A DNA stretch of 64,000 nt, taken from positions 62,001-126,000 of the forward strand of contig JAGBIY010000055.1 of the NCBI GenBank assembly GCA_017934745.1, written 5' to 3'. Below, in pieces: positions 42,896 through 51,031 of this stretch; position 1 is the stretch's first letter, and each line of letters starts with the position of its first letter. The position numbers and the translations under genes were made by a program. The DNA comes from Treponema sp. (GTDB lineage: Bacteria > Spirochaetota > Spirochaetia > Treponematales > Treponemataceae). The notes beneath the pieces are model-generated. The model was given only the letters and a program-made list of their open reading frames with translations, was not told where the DNA came from and did not search any database.

Positions 42896-44458
42896 CTATT
42901 CAATAATTCTTGTTATCTGACCACAAGCGATTGTTCGTCCACCATCACGGATAGCAAGTTTAAGACCTTCATCCATAGCGATTGGGTGAATGAGTTCACC
43001 AATAATCTTAACATTGTCACCTGGTTTAACCATGTCTGTTCCAGCCTCAAGCTCTACAGTACCTGTAATATTTGTAGTTCTGAAATAGAACTGTGGACAA
43101 TAACCTGTGAAGAACGGGCTGTGGCGGCCACCTTCTTCCTTTGTAAGAACATAAATCCGAGCTTCAAACGTTGTGTGCAGGTGAATTGAACCAGGCTTTG
43201 CAAGAACCTGTCCACGAACTACATTTTTTCTCTTTATGTCAGAGAGAAGTATTGCGATTGTGCTTCCCGCATGCCCTACATCTATAAAATTATCGAATAT
43301 CTTCATGCTTGTAACATAATCATTCTGTGTTCTATGAATACCGAGTAATTCAACAGGAGATTTAGGCTTCACGATTCCCTGCTTAATACGTCCTATTACT
43401 ACTGTTCCTTGATCAGGAATTTCGCAGATATCGGAAATTGGCATAAAGAATGGTTTTGATTCATCACATACGGGATCATCAAAATATGAGTCCATTACTT
43501 CAAGCAATTCATCGATACAATCTGTATCACCACCATACAAAGCATTGTAAGCAGAACCTTTGATGATTGGTGTATCAGCAGAAAATCCGTACTCCTGGAT
43601 TGTATATTTAACATCCTCTTCAACGAGCACCAACATCTCTTCGTCACCGTCGAGCTGATCAACTTTGTTTAAAAATACAATGCCCTTTGGCACGCCAAAT
43701 TGGCGTGCAAGCAAAAGGTGCTCTTTTGTCTGATCCATAACACCGTCAGTAGCGGAGATAACGAGAACAGCACCGTCCATCTGGGCAACACCTGTAATCA
43801 TGTTCTTTACATAGTCAACATGTCCTGGGCAGTCAATGTGTGTGTAGTGACGCCTGTCTGTCTGATACTCCACATAATGATGGTTTATGGTAATTCCCCG
43901 CTCCTGCTCTTCTGGTGAATTGTCAATCTCGTAAAAGTTCCATTCTTTTGTGTTAAACTTTCTTGCACTATAAGCTGTTATAGCTGCAGTTAGTGTAGTT
44001 TTACCATGATCGAGGTGACCGATAGTGCCAACAGTAATGTTTGACTTACCTCTCTTATAATCATTTTTGTAAGAGCTGACTTCTTCGTCTGTATTAATTT
44101 TAGAGTTTATACTTGTTATAAAATCAAATCCGTTTTCTGACTGTGCCAGTGAATCCTGTACTGTTCTTTCAGCATGGAGTTGAATTTCATCTTTTTTATC
44201 ATCGACTTCATTGCCACCAATCTTACATCCGCACTGGTCACAGAACTTGGCACCTTCTTCCAGTTCCGCACCACAATTAGGACAAACATTATTTTTTGCA
44301 TGTTCTGCAAGATTCGCTCCGCAACCAGAGCAGAATTTTGCACCAGACTTCAATATCTTGCCACATTTTGGGCATGTTATCGAAAGTTTTGTTCCGCAGT
44401 TGGTGCAGAATACTGCACCGTCTTCGAGTTCTTCTTTACATTTTGGACAGACAATCAT
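42896..44458 (-). CDS. EF-Tu paralogue with three N-terminal zinc ribbons
   Basis: A 520-residue protein; the start at 44458 follows AGGAG. Residues 1-77 hold three four-Cys ribbons (Cys 4/7/18/21, 29/32/43/46, 59/62/73/76), then a ~65-residue polar linker. From ~140 the sequence is an elongation factor Tu: G1 GHLDHGKTTL (147-156), G2 ERGITIN, G3 DCPGHVDYVKNMITG with the catalytic His, G4 NKVD, G5 GSAYNAL. Domains 2 and 3 are complete, including TKEEGGRHSPFF, PQFYFRTTNITGTVEL, HPIAMDEGLKLAIRDGGRT and end IIE. It is diverged at many otherwise invariant positions (for example GHVDHG to GHLDHG, GHADYV to GHVDYV), so it is not the housekeeping tuf. Fourth gene of the island operon. Confidence 0.93.
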   Translation of the reverse strand: MIVCPKCKEELEDGAVFCTNCGTKLSITCPKCGKILKSGAKFCSGCGANLAEHAKNNVCPNCGAELEEGAKFCDQCGCKIGGNEVDDKKDEIQLHAERTVQDSLAQSENGFDFITSINSKINTDEEVSSYKNDYKRGKSNITVGTIGHLDHGKTTLTAAITAYSARKFNTKEWNFYEIDNSPEEQERGITINHHYVEYQTDRRHYTHIDCPGHVDYVKNMITGVAQMDGAVLVISATDGVMDQTKEHLLLARQFGVPKGIVFLNKVDQLDGDEEMLVLVEEDVKYTIQEYGFSADTPIIKGSAYNALYGGDTDCIDELLEVMDSYFDDPVCDESKPFFMPISDICEIPDQGTVVIGRIKQGIVKPKSPVELLGIHRTQNDYVTSMKIFDNFIDVGHAGSTIAILLSDIKRKNVVRGQVLAKPGSIHLHTTFEARIYVLTKEEGGRHSPFFTGYCPQFYFRTTNITGTVELEAGTDMVKPGDNVKIIGELIHPIAMDEGLKLAIRDGGRTIACGQITRIIE

Positions 44459-44475
44459 ATTTTCTCCTTGATATT

Positions 44476-45951
44476 TTATACGATAGAATTGCCACATTTT
44501 GGGCAGAATTTATATTTACCTTCGAGTTTAGCTCCGCACTTAGAACAGAATTTTTTGTAGGCTACGATTTTCAAAAGTTCAGGATTCAGTTCATTGAAAA
44601 TGCCTTTAATGCATCCAACCATCTCTCGGGCGATACGCCAGGCTTCCTTGTCGTTCTTCTCATCCAAAGATCTTCTATCGTTTATGAGACTGTAAAAATT
44701 AGTTTCATCAAAATCGTTGTCGCTTTTTTCTATTTCAGATTCATAGTCCGAATTGAAATTATTCTTATTTTTATAATAGTTAGTGGGGATATTTTGCTTT
44801 AAACGAAGCAGTTCTTGATCTTTTTTATCCAAGCGCATTTCCATAGACAAAATCATTCTATCGATGATTTTTTTATCACTTTCAATTTTTTCTATATCTG
44901 CCTCAATTGAATCATGATACATTTGGAACACAGACTCGACTTTTTCCTGAAGAATACGAATTTTCATTGACACATCAACCAGATTCTTGTTCTGTTCCTT
45001 TAGCCAGTCAAATACCGATTTGCCACCATCCTCATCAAGGTACTCTTTGTTTTCGTTTGCGCTAAATGCTGAGATTCCTTCATAGGAAATATCATTTTCC
45101 TCAAGGGCATCTTTTACATGGTCAATAACATTCTGAATCTGTGACTTTTTTCTGTCTGCCTTACTAACAACAACAAAGAGTCTTTTATGGTGATTGTCAT
45201 CTTGAGCACTTATATTGTTAAGAAAACTGATGTCCTTCTTATGAAGTGTTCCATTGTCTATATCCACAAACCACAAAATAGCGGTGGTAGATTTGAGAAT
45301 ATCAAAACTTGTTGACCAATCCTCCTCTGTTTCTTCATTTTTTGCAGGGTCATAACCTGGGGTATCTATAAAACAAAGATTTGTCAAATCTGAAAGACTT
45401 TCTATAAATGAAGCAGCGACCATAGAATAAGGCATAATTCTCTTCAAATTAAAACCTAGTGCTTCTATAAATTGGTGGTCAATTTTATTGAAAAGTGCAA
45501 CAGGTACCTCACACTGTCTCCCGTCTGGTGTATAGGCGGTAATTTGCACATTTGCTCCCTGTTGCACAAATGTTGGAATCGCTGTCACAGGATTGACACC
45601 TGTGGACAGTTTTACATTTCCACCTCGTATTATCGTATTGATGAACTTTGATTTTCCGCTACTGAACCCTCCTGCTACCGCCACAATATTTTTTATTGAA
45701 AGCATAGGGAACCAAACAGCATCCGTCAGCTCTTTTTCCACCTGTTGCAAGATAGAAAGAGCAATGGCATCTTCATGCATTGTGCTTTCCCCTTTTGTGA
45801 ACTCTTTAAAATCTTTTGCCATCAGAGTGTGAAATTTTTCAAGTTGCACAGTGCATTTATTTTTTACAGGCTTTGCATTAAGAATAGCGGAAACAAGTTC
45901 ATACCTATTGAGTAGAGCATTGTATTTTTCTTCTATATTATTCTCTTCCAT
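44476..45951 (-). CDS. Dynamin-like GTPase with C-terminal zinc ribbon
   Basis: A 491-residue protein (start MEENNIEEKYNALLNRYELV at 45951; a 24-codon extension overlaps the upstream gene). G1 is AGGFSSGKSKFIN (P-loop ~94-101), a switch Thr lies in VNPVTAIPTF, G3 is CFIDTPGYD and G4 is VVSKAD. A charged helical region follows (DKKIIDRMILSMEMRLDKKD), as in dynamin-family stalks. The last ~30 residues are a zinc ribbon, FCSKCGAKLEGKYKFCPKCG. Third gene of the operon, 13 bases after the 776-residue GTPase and 17 before the EF-Tu paralogue. The shared ribbons suggest a common partner or complex. Confidence 0.88.
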   Translation of the reverse strand: MEENNIEEKYNALLNRYELVSAILNAKPVKNKCTVQLEKFHTLMAKDFKEFTKGESTMHEDAIALSILQQVEKELTDAVWFPMLSIKNIVAVAGGFSSGKSKFINTIIRGGNVKLSTGVNPVTAIPTFVQQGANVQITAYTPDGRQCEVPVALFNKIDHQFIEALGFNLKRIMPYSMVAASFIESLSDLTNLCFIDTPGYDPAKNEETEEDWSTSFDILKSTTAILWFVDIDNGTLHKKDISFLNNISAQDDNHHKRLFVVVSKADRKKSQIQNVIDHVKDALEENDISYEGISAFSANENKEYLDEDGGKSVFDWLKEQNKNLVDVSMKIRILQEKVESVFQMYHDSIEADIEKIESDKKIIDRMILSMEMRLDKKDQELLRLKQNIPTNYYKNKNNFNSDYESEIEKSDNDFDETNFYSLINDRRSLDEKNDKEAWRIAREMVGCIKGIFNELNPELLKIVAYKKFCSKCGAKLEGKYKFCPKCGNSIV

Positions 45952-45964
45952 AATTTTCTTTCTC

Positions 45965-48295
45965 TTACGCAAACTGCTTAGCGAATTCGTTGATTTCCGA
46001 CTGTATGCGTTTGTAATTGTCAAGAGTGGCTTCCCGCTGGTTCAATGCGCACATCATTTCATCGATATTTTTCTTCATCTTGGAAAGAATCATGTCAGAG
46101 GTCTTTGCTGCATCCAGTTTTGTTTTCACAGAAGAAATAAATTTTTTTACACTGTCTGTGTATTCCACTTTTATATTGTGCATTTCCGCTTTGGCAGCAT
46201 CCATAAACTCGTCTGCGTCAGAATCCGTAAGACGACAACCGTAGTACAGCCGTGCTGGAAGTTCCCAATCTATAGAGATATTACAATCAGGGATTGCACT
46301 TACAATGTTTCCTGCCTGATTACCACGACTCTTCTCACCGACATACTCTGCCATCTGGTATTTTGCCCAAACATTTAAAATACAGGACTTAATATTGCCA
46401 CGGAGAATTCTTCGTTTCTTGTCAACTTCCACTTGAAGCACATCTGCCATGTTCTGAGCAAAATCTGAAATTGCTTCTCGGACTTCAATCGCATTCAGTG
46501 TATGTACAGTCACATCATAATACTGTGTTTCTGTACGATAACGAGCCTGCCTTTCATAACCGCTTTCACTACCGAAGAACCGTTTTATTGCATTCCAAGC
46601 ACCTGTTTTCTTTACAAGGTCATACCCATCATTAACCCTTACATCTTTGCTTCGCATTTCATTCGTAGTGCCTTTCGCATCAGAAACACTTTCTTTTGTA
46701 CCTGCAAAAAAGTCACTTATAATATTGTTGCAAACTTCACGGCAGTCTGTAATATAATCCTCAAAGACATCGCTCAGGTTTTCTTCAAATTCCTCTTTCA
46801 GCACTTCAAAGTTTTCGCTCTGCTTTTCCTGCTCGTTCTTGAGGGTGTTAATATCAGCAGTTTCAAAAGCCCTCATTTTCTCAATAAAATTTTCTTTTAA
46901 GACGACCGCAACCTTTTTTACCATATCTGCTTTCGCATTAAGAAATTTATCCTCTCTGCCATGCAGAATTTCATCTTTTTTATTGCGAACCTCTTCTATT
47001 CTGGAGCGGATATCACCGATATTACCGATTATTTTGAGAGTTTCCCTTGCGCTTTCATCTTCACTTTCAAAATAAGCAGGATATATTTCTCTGAGGCGGT
47101 TCCAAGTGTCAGTCGCATCACTATCCCATGAAGACTTATTTTCCCAAGTTTCATACATAGACTGGCAGATACCTGCTGTGTACAAAAGCCCACGGTTCAA
47201 ATCTTCTGACAGTTTTGTATACAGCAGGCCATCTTTTGGAAAACCTTCTATTAAATTTTTTAAAGTCTGACTGATATTTTTTACAATTAATTGCAATTCT
47301 TTCTGTATATCCCCGTCGGCTTCGTCTTTAGACTCGTTGCCGAGTTCCGCATCGATTTTACTTGCTACTACATAGATATTTTGTATGCCTTCACCTTTCT
47401 CTATCTTTTCGATATTTATTCGATCTTCTTCGTTACAAAACTGACCAGCAGGGCTAAGCACGAAGATAGCATCACAATTTTTAAGGGAATTCCTTGCAGC
47501 GGCATCACGGGAAGGAACAGGATCATCAAAGCCTGGTGTATCAACAACAATTATTGATTTGAGGTCATCAAACGGGAATCCCAACTCAACATCTCGTGTA
47601 ATCGGTGTATATGCGCCATCTGCTCCGACATATTCTGAAAGTTCCCTTGCCACATCTTCAATGCGGTTTAACTCTTTTTCAACGGATTTACCTAGCATTT
47701 GCAAAACATCTGCAGAGGCATTTTTAATCATATCGTTCTGTTCCGCCGCTCCAGCCAAAATAACATTATCTTCAGCAAGGCTACTTCGTACTGATTTCTC
47801 ACATTTTTTACGCTGTTCAACCTCATCAAAAGGTTCTCCCTTGCTCTTAGCTCGTTCTCGTTTATTATTGAGTCTATTTTCAACTTCGCTTTCAAGAAGT
47901 TTTTTATAGCGGTCTGCTTTCTCTTGTATTTTCAACTTATCGTTTTCATCAAAGAAATGAATCCGCAATGTAGGCTTTTCACTATAGTACAATTTTGTAA
48001 GAGCAGCAGTCATTGGAGTAGCCGCTTTTGGCAACACATTTTTTCCACCGAAAAACAAAGAATTGAGCATGGAAGATTTTCCAGCCTTTACACGACCAAC
48101 AATTCCTATGTGCAACTGACGGCCTGGGACTATCATCTCGTCGTATTGTTTCTTTATCTCATCAGCGTCACCCAAATCTGCACATTCCTGCAACGCTGTT
48201 TCAAAAGATTCCTTCAACTCTTCTGGATGGGCATCAACGAGCCTTCCTATATCTGAACGAATTTTACAAATTTCTTCTATTGTTATGGCTGACAT
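45965..48295 (-). CDS. Large dynamin-like GTPase
   Basis: A 776-residue GTPase; the start at 48295 (MSAITIEEICKIRSD) is chosen because an earlier ATG at 48328 overlaps the upstream stop, and GGAG lies 11 bases before it. G1 is GIVGRVKAGKSSMLNSL (P-loop 67-74), the switch region has KAATPMTAALTKLYY, G3 is IIVVDTPGFDDP and G4 is VVASKID. The rest (~400-776) is mostly helical with long charged stretches, consistent with a dynamin stalk/bundle. No zinc ribbon and no obvious membrane span. Bacterial dynamin-like proteins often work as unequal pairs, which fits its place directly after the 580-residue GTPase. Confidence 0.88.
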   Translation of the reverse strand: MSAITIEEICKIRSDIGRLVDAHPEELKESFETALQECADLGDADEIKKQYDEMIVPGRQLHIGIVGRVKAGKSSMLNSLFFGGKNVLPKAATPMTAALTKLYYSEKPTLRIHFFDENDKLKIQEKADRYKKLLESEVENRLNNKRERAKSKGEPFDEVEQRKKCEKSVRSSLAEDNVILAGAAEQNDMIKNASADVLQMLGKSVEKELNRIEDVARELSEYVGADGAYTPITRDVELGFPFDDLKSIIVVDTPGFDDPVPSRDAAARNSLKNCDAIFVLSPAGQFCNEEDRINIEKIEKGEGIQNIYVVASKIDAELGNESKDEADGDIQKELQLIVKNISQTLKNLIEGFPKDGLLYTKLSEDLNRGLLYTAGICQSMYETWENKSSWDSDATDTWNRLREIYPAYFESEDESARETLKIIGNIGDIRSRIEEVRNKKDEILHGREDKFLNAKADMVKKVAVVLKENFIEKMRAFETADINTLKNEQEKQSENFEVLKEEFEENLSDVFEDYITDCREVCNNIISDFFAGTKESVSDAKGTTNEMRSKDVRVNDGYDLVKKTGAWNAIKRFFGSESGYERQARYRTETQYYDVTVHTLNAIEVREAISDFAQNMADVLQVEVDKKRRILRGNIKSCILNVWAKYQMAEYVGEKSRGNQAGNIVSAIPDCNISIDWELPARLYYGCRLTDSDADEFMDAAKAEMHNIKVEYTDSVKKFISSVKTKLDAAKTSDMILSKMKKNIDEMMCALNQREATLDNYKRIQSEINEFAKQFA

Positions 48296-48312
48296 AATAA
48301 CCTGATTCTCCT

Positions 48313-50055
48313 TTAAGATATTTGGCATACAGTGCTGTAAGCATTTTCTACTATTGATTTTGCAGTTTTCAGAGATTCTATTTTCTTGTTCATCTCATCA
48401 ATATTAATCTGCCTCTCCTTTTCAGCAGCATCTATCTCATTCTGCTTAGATTCAAGAATTGCCTCGTATTCCTTTGTTATCTGAGAAACAAGACTCTGTG
48501 CTTCATCGTTCAATATTTTCTTTACATTCGGCTGCAAATCACGTTTTACACCTGGAATCACCTGTGTCAAAATCTGAGAGCGAATATTGTTGATGCGTTG
48601 CAATTCTGCTTCTTCCTGCTGATGTTTTTGTGCAACTTTTGTAAAGAAATCGATAATCTGTGGTAAAAACACAATAGCAAGTTCTGCGACAGGATTTATG
48701 AAGTTAGTTGTAATTGCAAGCACACCTGTAACAATGTTATAAAGATTTGAACCACCTTCTTTTTTCTGTCTTTTGGCAACCACAGCATTAAGCGAAGTCA
48801 TGGAATTTTCCAAGAAGTTTTTTATTCCAACAGATGCATTGCTCACAAAATTCTCGTCCAGTGAATAAGCGGCAAGAGCAGAATTAACATCTTTCAATTC
48901 AATATTAAGTTTTTCATCAATGGACATTGCCATATCATTAACAGAACTTTTTACCAAGGGAAGCAATGTAGACTGAATAATGTCTGAAATTTCTTTTGAA
49001 ACAGCATCAGGACCTTGTTTAGCAGCTATGTTTGTAAGAGAGTCAACAGAGTTAGACAGATTCTGCCCAAGTTTGCTTATGATTACCTGAACTCGGCTTT
49101 CAATATACTCTTGTGACTGAGTCTCTTTTAAGAGACGTTCCTCTCGTGCCTGTATTTTTGACAAACCATCTTTCAATTTATCAATTACAGCGGTATTCTG
49201 TTCGCCACTATGTTCGAGGGCCGCCAATTTTATATTGACAGAGGATTTTGCCTCGTAAATTGTATTTTTGAGAATAGGTTTTGTAATACGCATGAATAAA
49301 CTGTCAGGATTCAAGGATTCGATTATTTTAGAAAATGCTTCTACTCCATCCTTGCCAACTGAAACAGGAATCTTCTGCACATCAAGTTCCATGTTGATTT
49401 GCTCGGAAATATTGTCAGTCACCTTCTGAAGATTATCAGGCGATACTAAATTTGACTTACTGATTACAACAGAAAAATCTCTATCGCATTCCATGATATC
49501 TGTAAGTCGCCTAAAAGCAGAACGACGCAATGTACCATCCTGTGCATTTACTAAAACAATAAAATGAGCACCTCGTGAAAGGTACTCGTTTATAGCCTTG
49601 TTGTGTTGCTCCACAGGAGACTCAAAACCAGGCATATCTACCAGTACAAGTGGCTCTATCGAACGGACATTTTCATTATTCAGATAAACTTTTATATAAG
49701 AATAATCTGCTGCATGTGCTTTTATTTCATCAAACTCATTTAAACCGTAAGTTTTAACTAAATTATCACCAGATACAGCCTCTATGCGTTCATTTGAGTC
49801 AAAGCGGAGTTCAGCGGCAAGAGAAGTTTCTGGACGCACATCAGTTGGAAGAATTTTTTCTGAACCCAAAAAACTGTTAATAAGAGAACTTTTTCCAGCA
49901 CTGAAATCACCGACTACAGGAATAAGCAACTCTTGCTGTTGTATGCTTTGCCGTACAGCCTCTAATTTTTCCACGGGAAGTTCTACAAACGGCATATTAA
50001 AAGCATTTATTATCTCGTCAATAATCTCCACAAACTCTTTCTGTTTTCCAATCAT
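48313..50055 (-). CDS. Dynamin-like GTPase with hydrophobic paddle
   Basis: A 580-residue GTPase, first gene of the island operon. G1 is VVGDFSAGKSSLINSFLG (P-loop 49-56), switch Thr in ILPTDVRPETSL, G3 VDMPGFES (140-147); G4 is the degenerate VISKSN, so nucleotide specificity may be relaxed. A helical region with predicted coiled coil follows. A hydrophobic stretch near residue 430-465 (NIVTGVLAITTNFINPVAEL, AIVFLPQIIDFF) is where dynamin-like proteins such as BDLP and LeoA have their membrane-inserting paddle. The C-terminus returns to charged helix. Likely role: membrane binding or remodelling together with the next two GTPases. Confidence 0.9.
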   Translation of the reverse strand: MIGKQKEFVEIIDEIINAFNMPFVELPVEKLEAVRQSIQQQELLIPVVGDFSAGKSSLINSFLGSEKILPTDVRPETSLAAELRFDSNERIEAVSGDNLVKTYGLNEFDEIKAHAADYSYIKVYLNNENVRSIEPLVLVDMPGFESPVEQHNKAINEYLSRGAHFIVLVNAQDGTLRRSAFRRLTDIMECDRDFSVVISKSNLVSPDNLQKVTDNISEQINMELDVQKIPVSVGKDGVEAFSKIIESLNPDSLFMRITKPILKNTIYEAKSSVNIKLAALEHSGEQNTAVIDKLKDGLSKIQAREERLLKETQSQEYIESRVQVIISKLGQNLSNSVDSLTNIAAKQGPDAVSKEISDIIQSTLLPLVKSSVNDMAMSIDEKLNIELKDVNSALAAYSLDENFVSNASVGIKNFLENSMTSLNAVVAKRQKKEGGSNLYNIVTGVLAITTNFINPVAELAIVFLPQIIDFFTKVAQKHQQEEAELQRINNIRSQILTQVIPGVKRDLQPNVKKILNDEAQSLVSQITKEYEAILESKQNEIDAAEKERQINIDEMNKKIESLKTAKSIVENAYSTVCQIS

Positions 50056-50113
50056 TCAATTCACTCCTAGTCTTATTTTCCACTGAAGAATAGATATATA
50101 TCTCTTCCTCTTA

Positions 50114-50190
50114 CTCATTTTAACTGAGGATACAGAGTAATTTTAACTCATTTTAACTTTATGTCAAGAACTTTTCCGCTCACTTATAAT
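50114..50190. promoter_or_regulatory. Divergent promoters and TTTTAACT operators of the island operon
   Basis: Minus strand: TTGACA (50162-50167), 16 bp, TAAAAT (50140-50145) drives the GTPase operon. Plus strand: TATAAT (50185-50190) lies 5 bases before the XRE start codon. TTTTAACT occurs three times (50118-50125, 50141-50148, 50151-50158), with CTCA..TGAG and GAGT..ACTC inverted pairs around the first two; the second overlaps the operon -10 and the third lies in its spacer. Confidence 0.72.
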
Positions 50191-50195
50191 GAGGT

Positions 50196-50525
50196 ATGGT
50201 CGATTTTCAGCGTTGCTTCATAGAAAACATGAGACACTACCGAAACATAAAGGGGATTTCGCAGGCGCAATTAGCTGAACTCTGCAATGTTTCGAATGGA
50301 ACAATCGGAAACATAGAATGTGGCATAACAAAGCCCTCATTTGACATGATTTTAAAAATCGCAGAAAAACTCGACATACAACCGGAACTTCTGTTCCATA
50401 TAAGCGAACAAGTGGAATTTATTCAGGAGCGCAAATCAAACTGCCTCAGCAAAGCACAAATCCGCCAGCTAAAAAAAATAATATCCTCAGCCATAGATGC
50501 CGCAATCGACAACCTTGCAAACTGA
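50196..50525 (+). CDS. XRE-family regulator of the island operon
   Basis: A 109-residue protein: an HTH_3 domain (residues ~11-65; YRNIKGISQAQLAELCNVSN, GTIGNIECGITKPSFDMILK) plus a C-terminal basic/helical tail (KAQIRQLKKIISSAIDAAID). It is divergent from the dynamin/EF-Tu operon and the shared region contains repeated TTTTAACT sites, so it is probably the repressor of both. No ribosome binding site is visible and TATAAT ends 5 bases before the ATG, suggesting a leaderless mRNA. Confidence 0.88.
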   Translation: MVDFQRCFIENMRHYRNIKGISQAQLAELCNVSNGTIGNIECGITKPSFDMILKIAEKLDIQPELLFHISEQVEFIQERKSNCLSKAQIRQLKKIISSAIDAAIDNLAN

Positions 50526-50552
50526 AAGTCAAAAAATGCATTGTTTTTCATT

Positions 50553-50985
50553 TTACTTTCTGCTTGAATCGGTCAAATTCGTAAAGATTTCTTTTGTTTC
50601 ATGGATTCCCATTTCAAAATCACGGTGATTAAGGAACATGGATTTTCCACTGTCGTAAACAGGAGAGAGGCCTTTCCACTGAAGCGTATCTGAATCATGA
50701 ATAAAACTGATATTGTAGGAATGTCGGTCGATTTTTGCGATTATGTAGTCAAGCAGAATGATTTTCAGCAGGTCTTCTTCCGCATTTGGGATATTCATTT
50801 TCTTGCAGCGTTTTATAAGCAGATTGTAGTCGTATAATTTTCCATCAACTAGATGAATATCTTCGTAAATGGCATCCATAGGAACTAGTTCTGTTGACTG
50901 ACTCACTATGTCTGGACAGTAAGAAAAATATTTTTCATCACGAATTGCAAGGAAGTATGATTGCCAAGGAACCGCTCCACTTTCA
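50553..50985 (-). pseudogene. HipA-like kinase, C-terminal fragment
   Basis: The frame is open from about 50985 and reads YFLAIRDEKYFSYCPDIVSQ, then MDAIYEDIHLVDGKLYDYN, LDYIIAKIDRHSYNISFIHD and WKGLSPVYDSGKSM. This is the C-terminal part of a HipA-type kinase, with the catalytic Asp (KIDRHSYN) and the second Asp (PVYDSG) kept, but the N-terminal half with the P-loop is gone. A GTG at 50906 could start a 117-residue product, without a ribosome binding site. Probably debris at the right edge of the island. Confidence 0.75.
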
Positions 50986-51031
50986 ATTCATTTTTATCAG
51001 CTCAATACCTATTGTCAATAATCATTTCACT

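Larger units (their letters stand above)
41213..51031. other. AT-richer genomic island with dynamin/EF-Tu operon
   Basis: Between the nadA promoter and the MATE gene at 51032 the base composition is clearly AT-richer and codon use shifts to A/T-ending codons. The ends hold gene fragments (DUF4143 ATPase tail at 41802-42047 and HipA tail at 50553-50985). The core is an XRE-controlled five-gene operon. No integrase, transposase or attachment repeats were seen, so the mechanism of entry is unknown. Confidence 0.7.

Noticed and set aside
44174..44802. Plus-strand frames over the EF-Tu/GTPase junction
   Set aside because: Antisense to zinc-ribbon and GTPase coding sequence; Phe/Cys-rich translations without a start signal.
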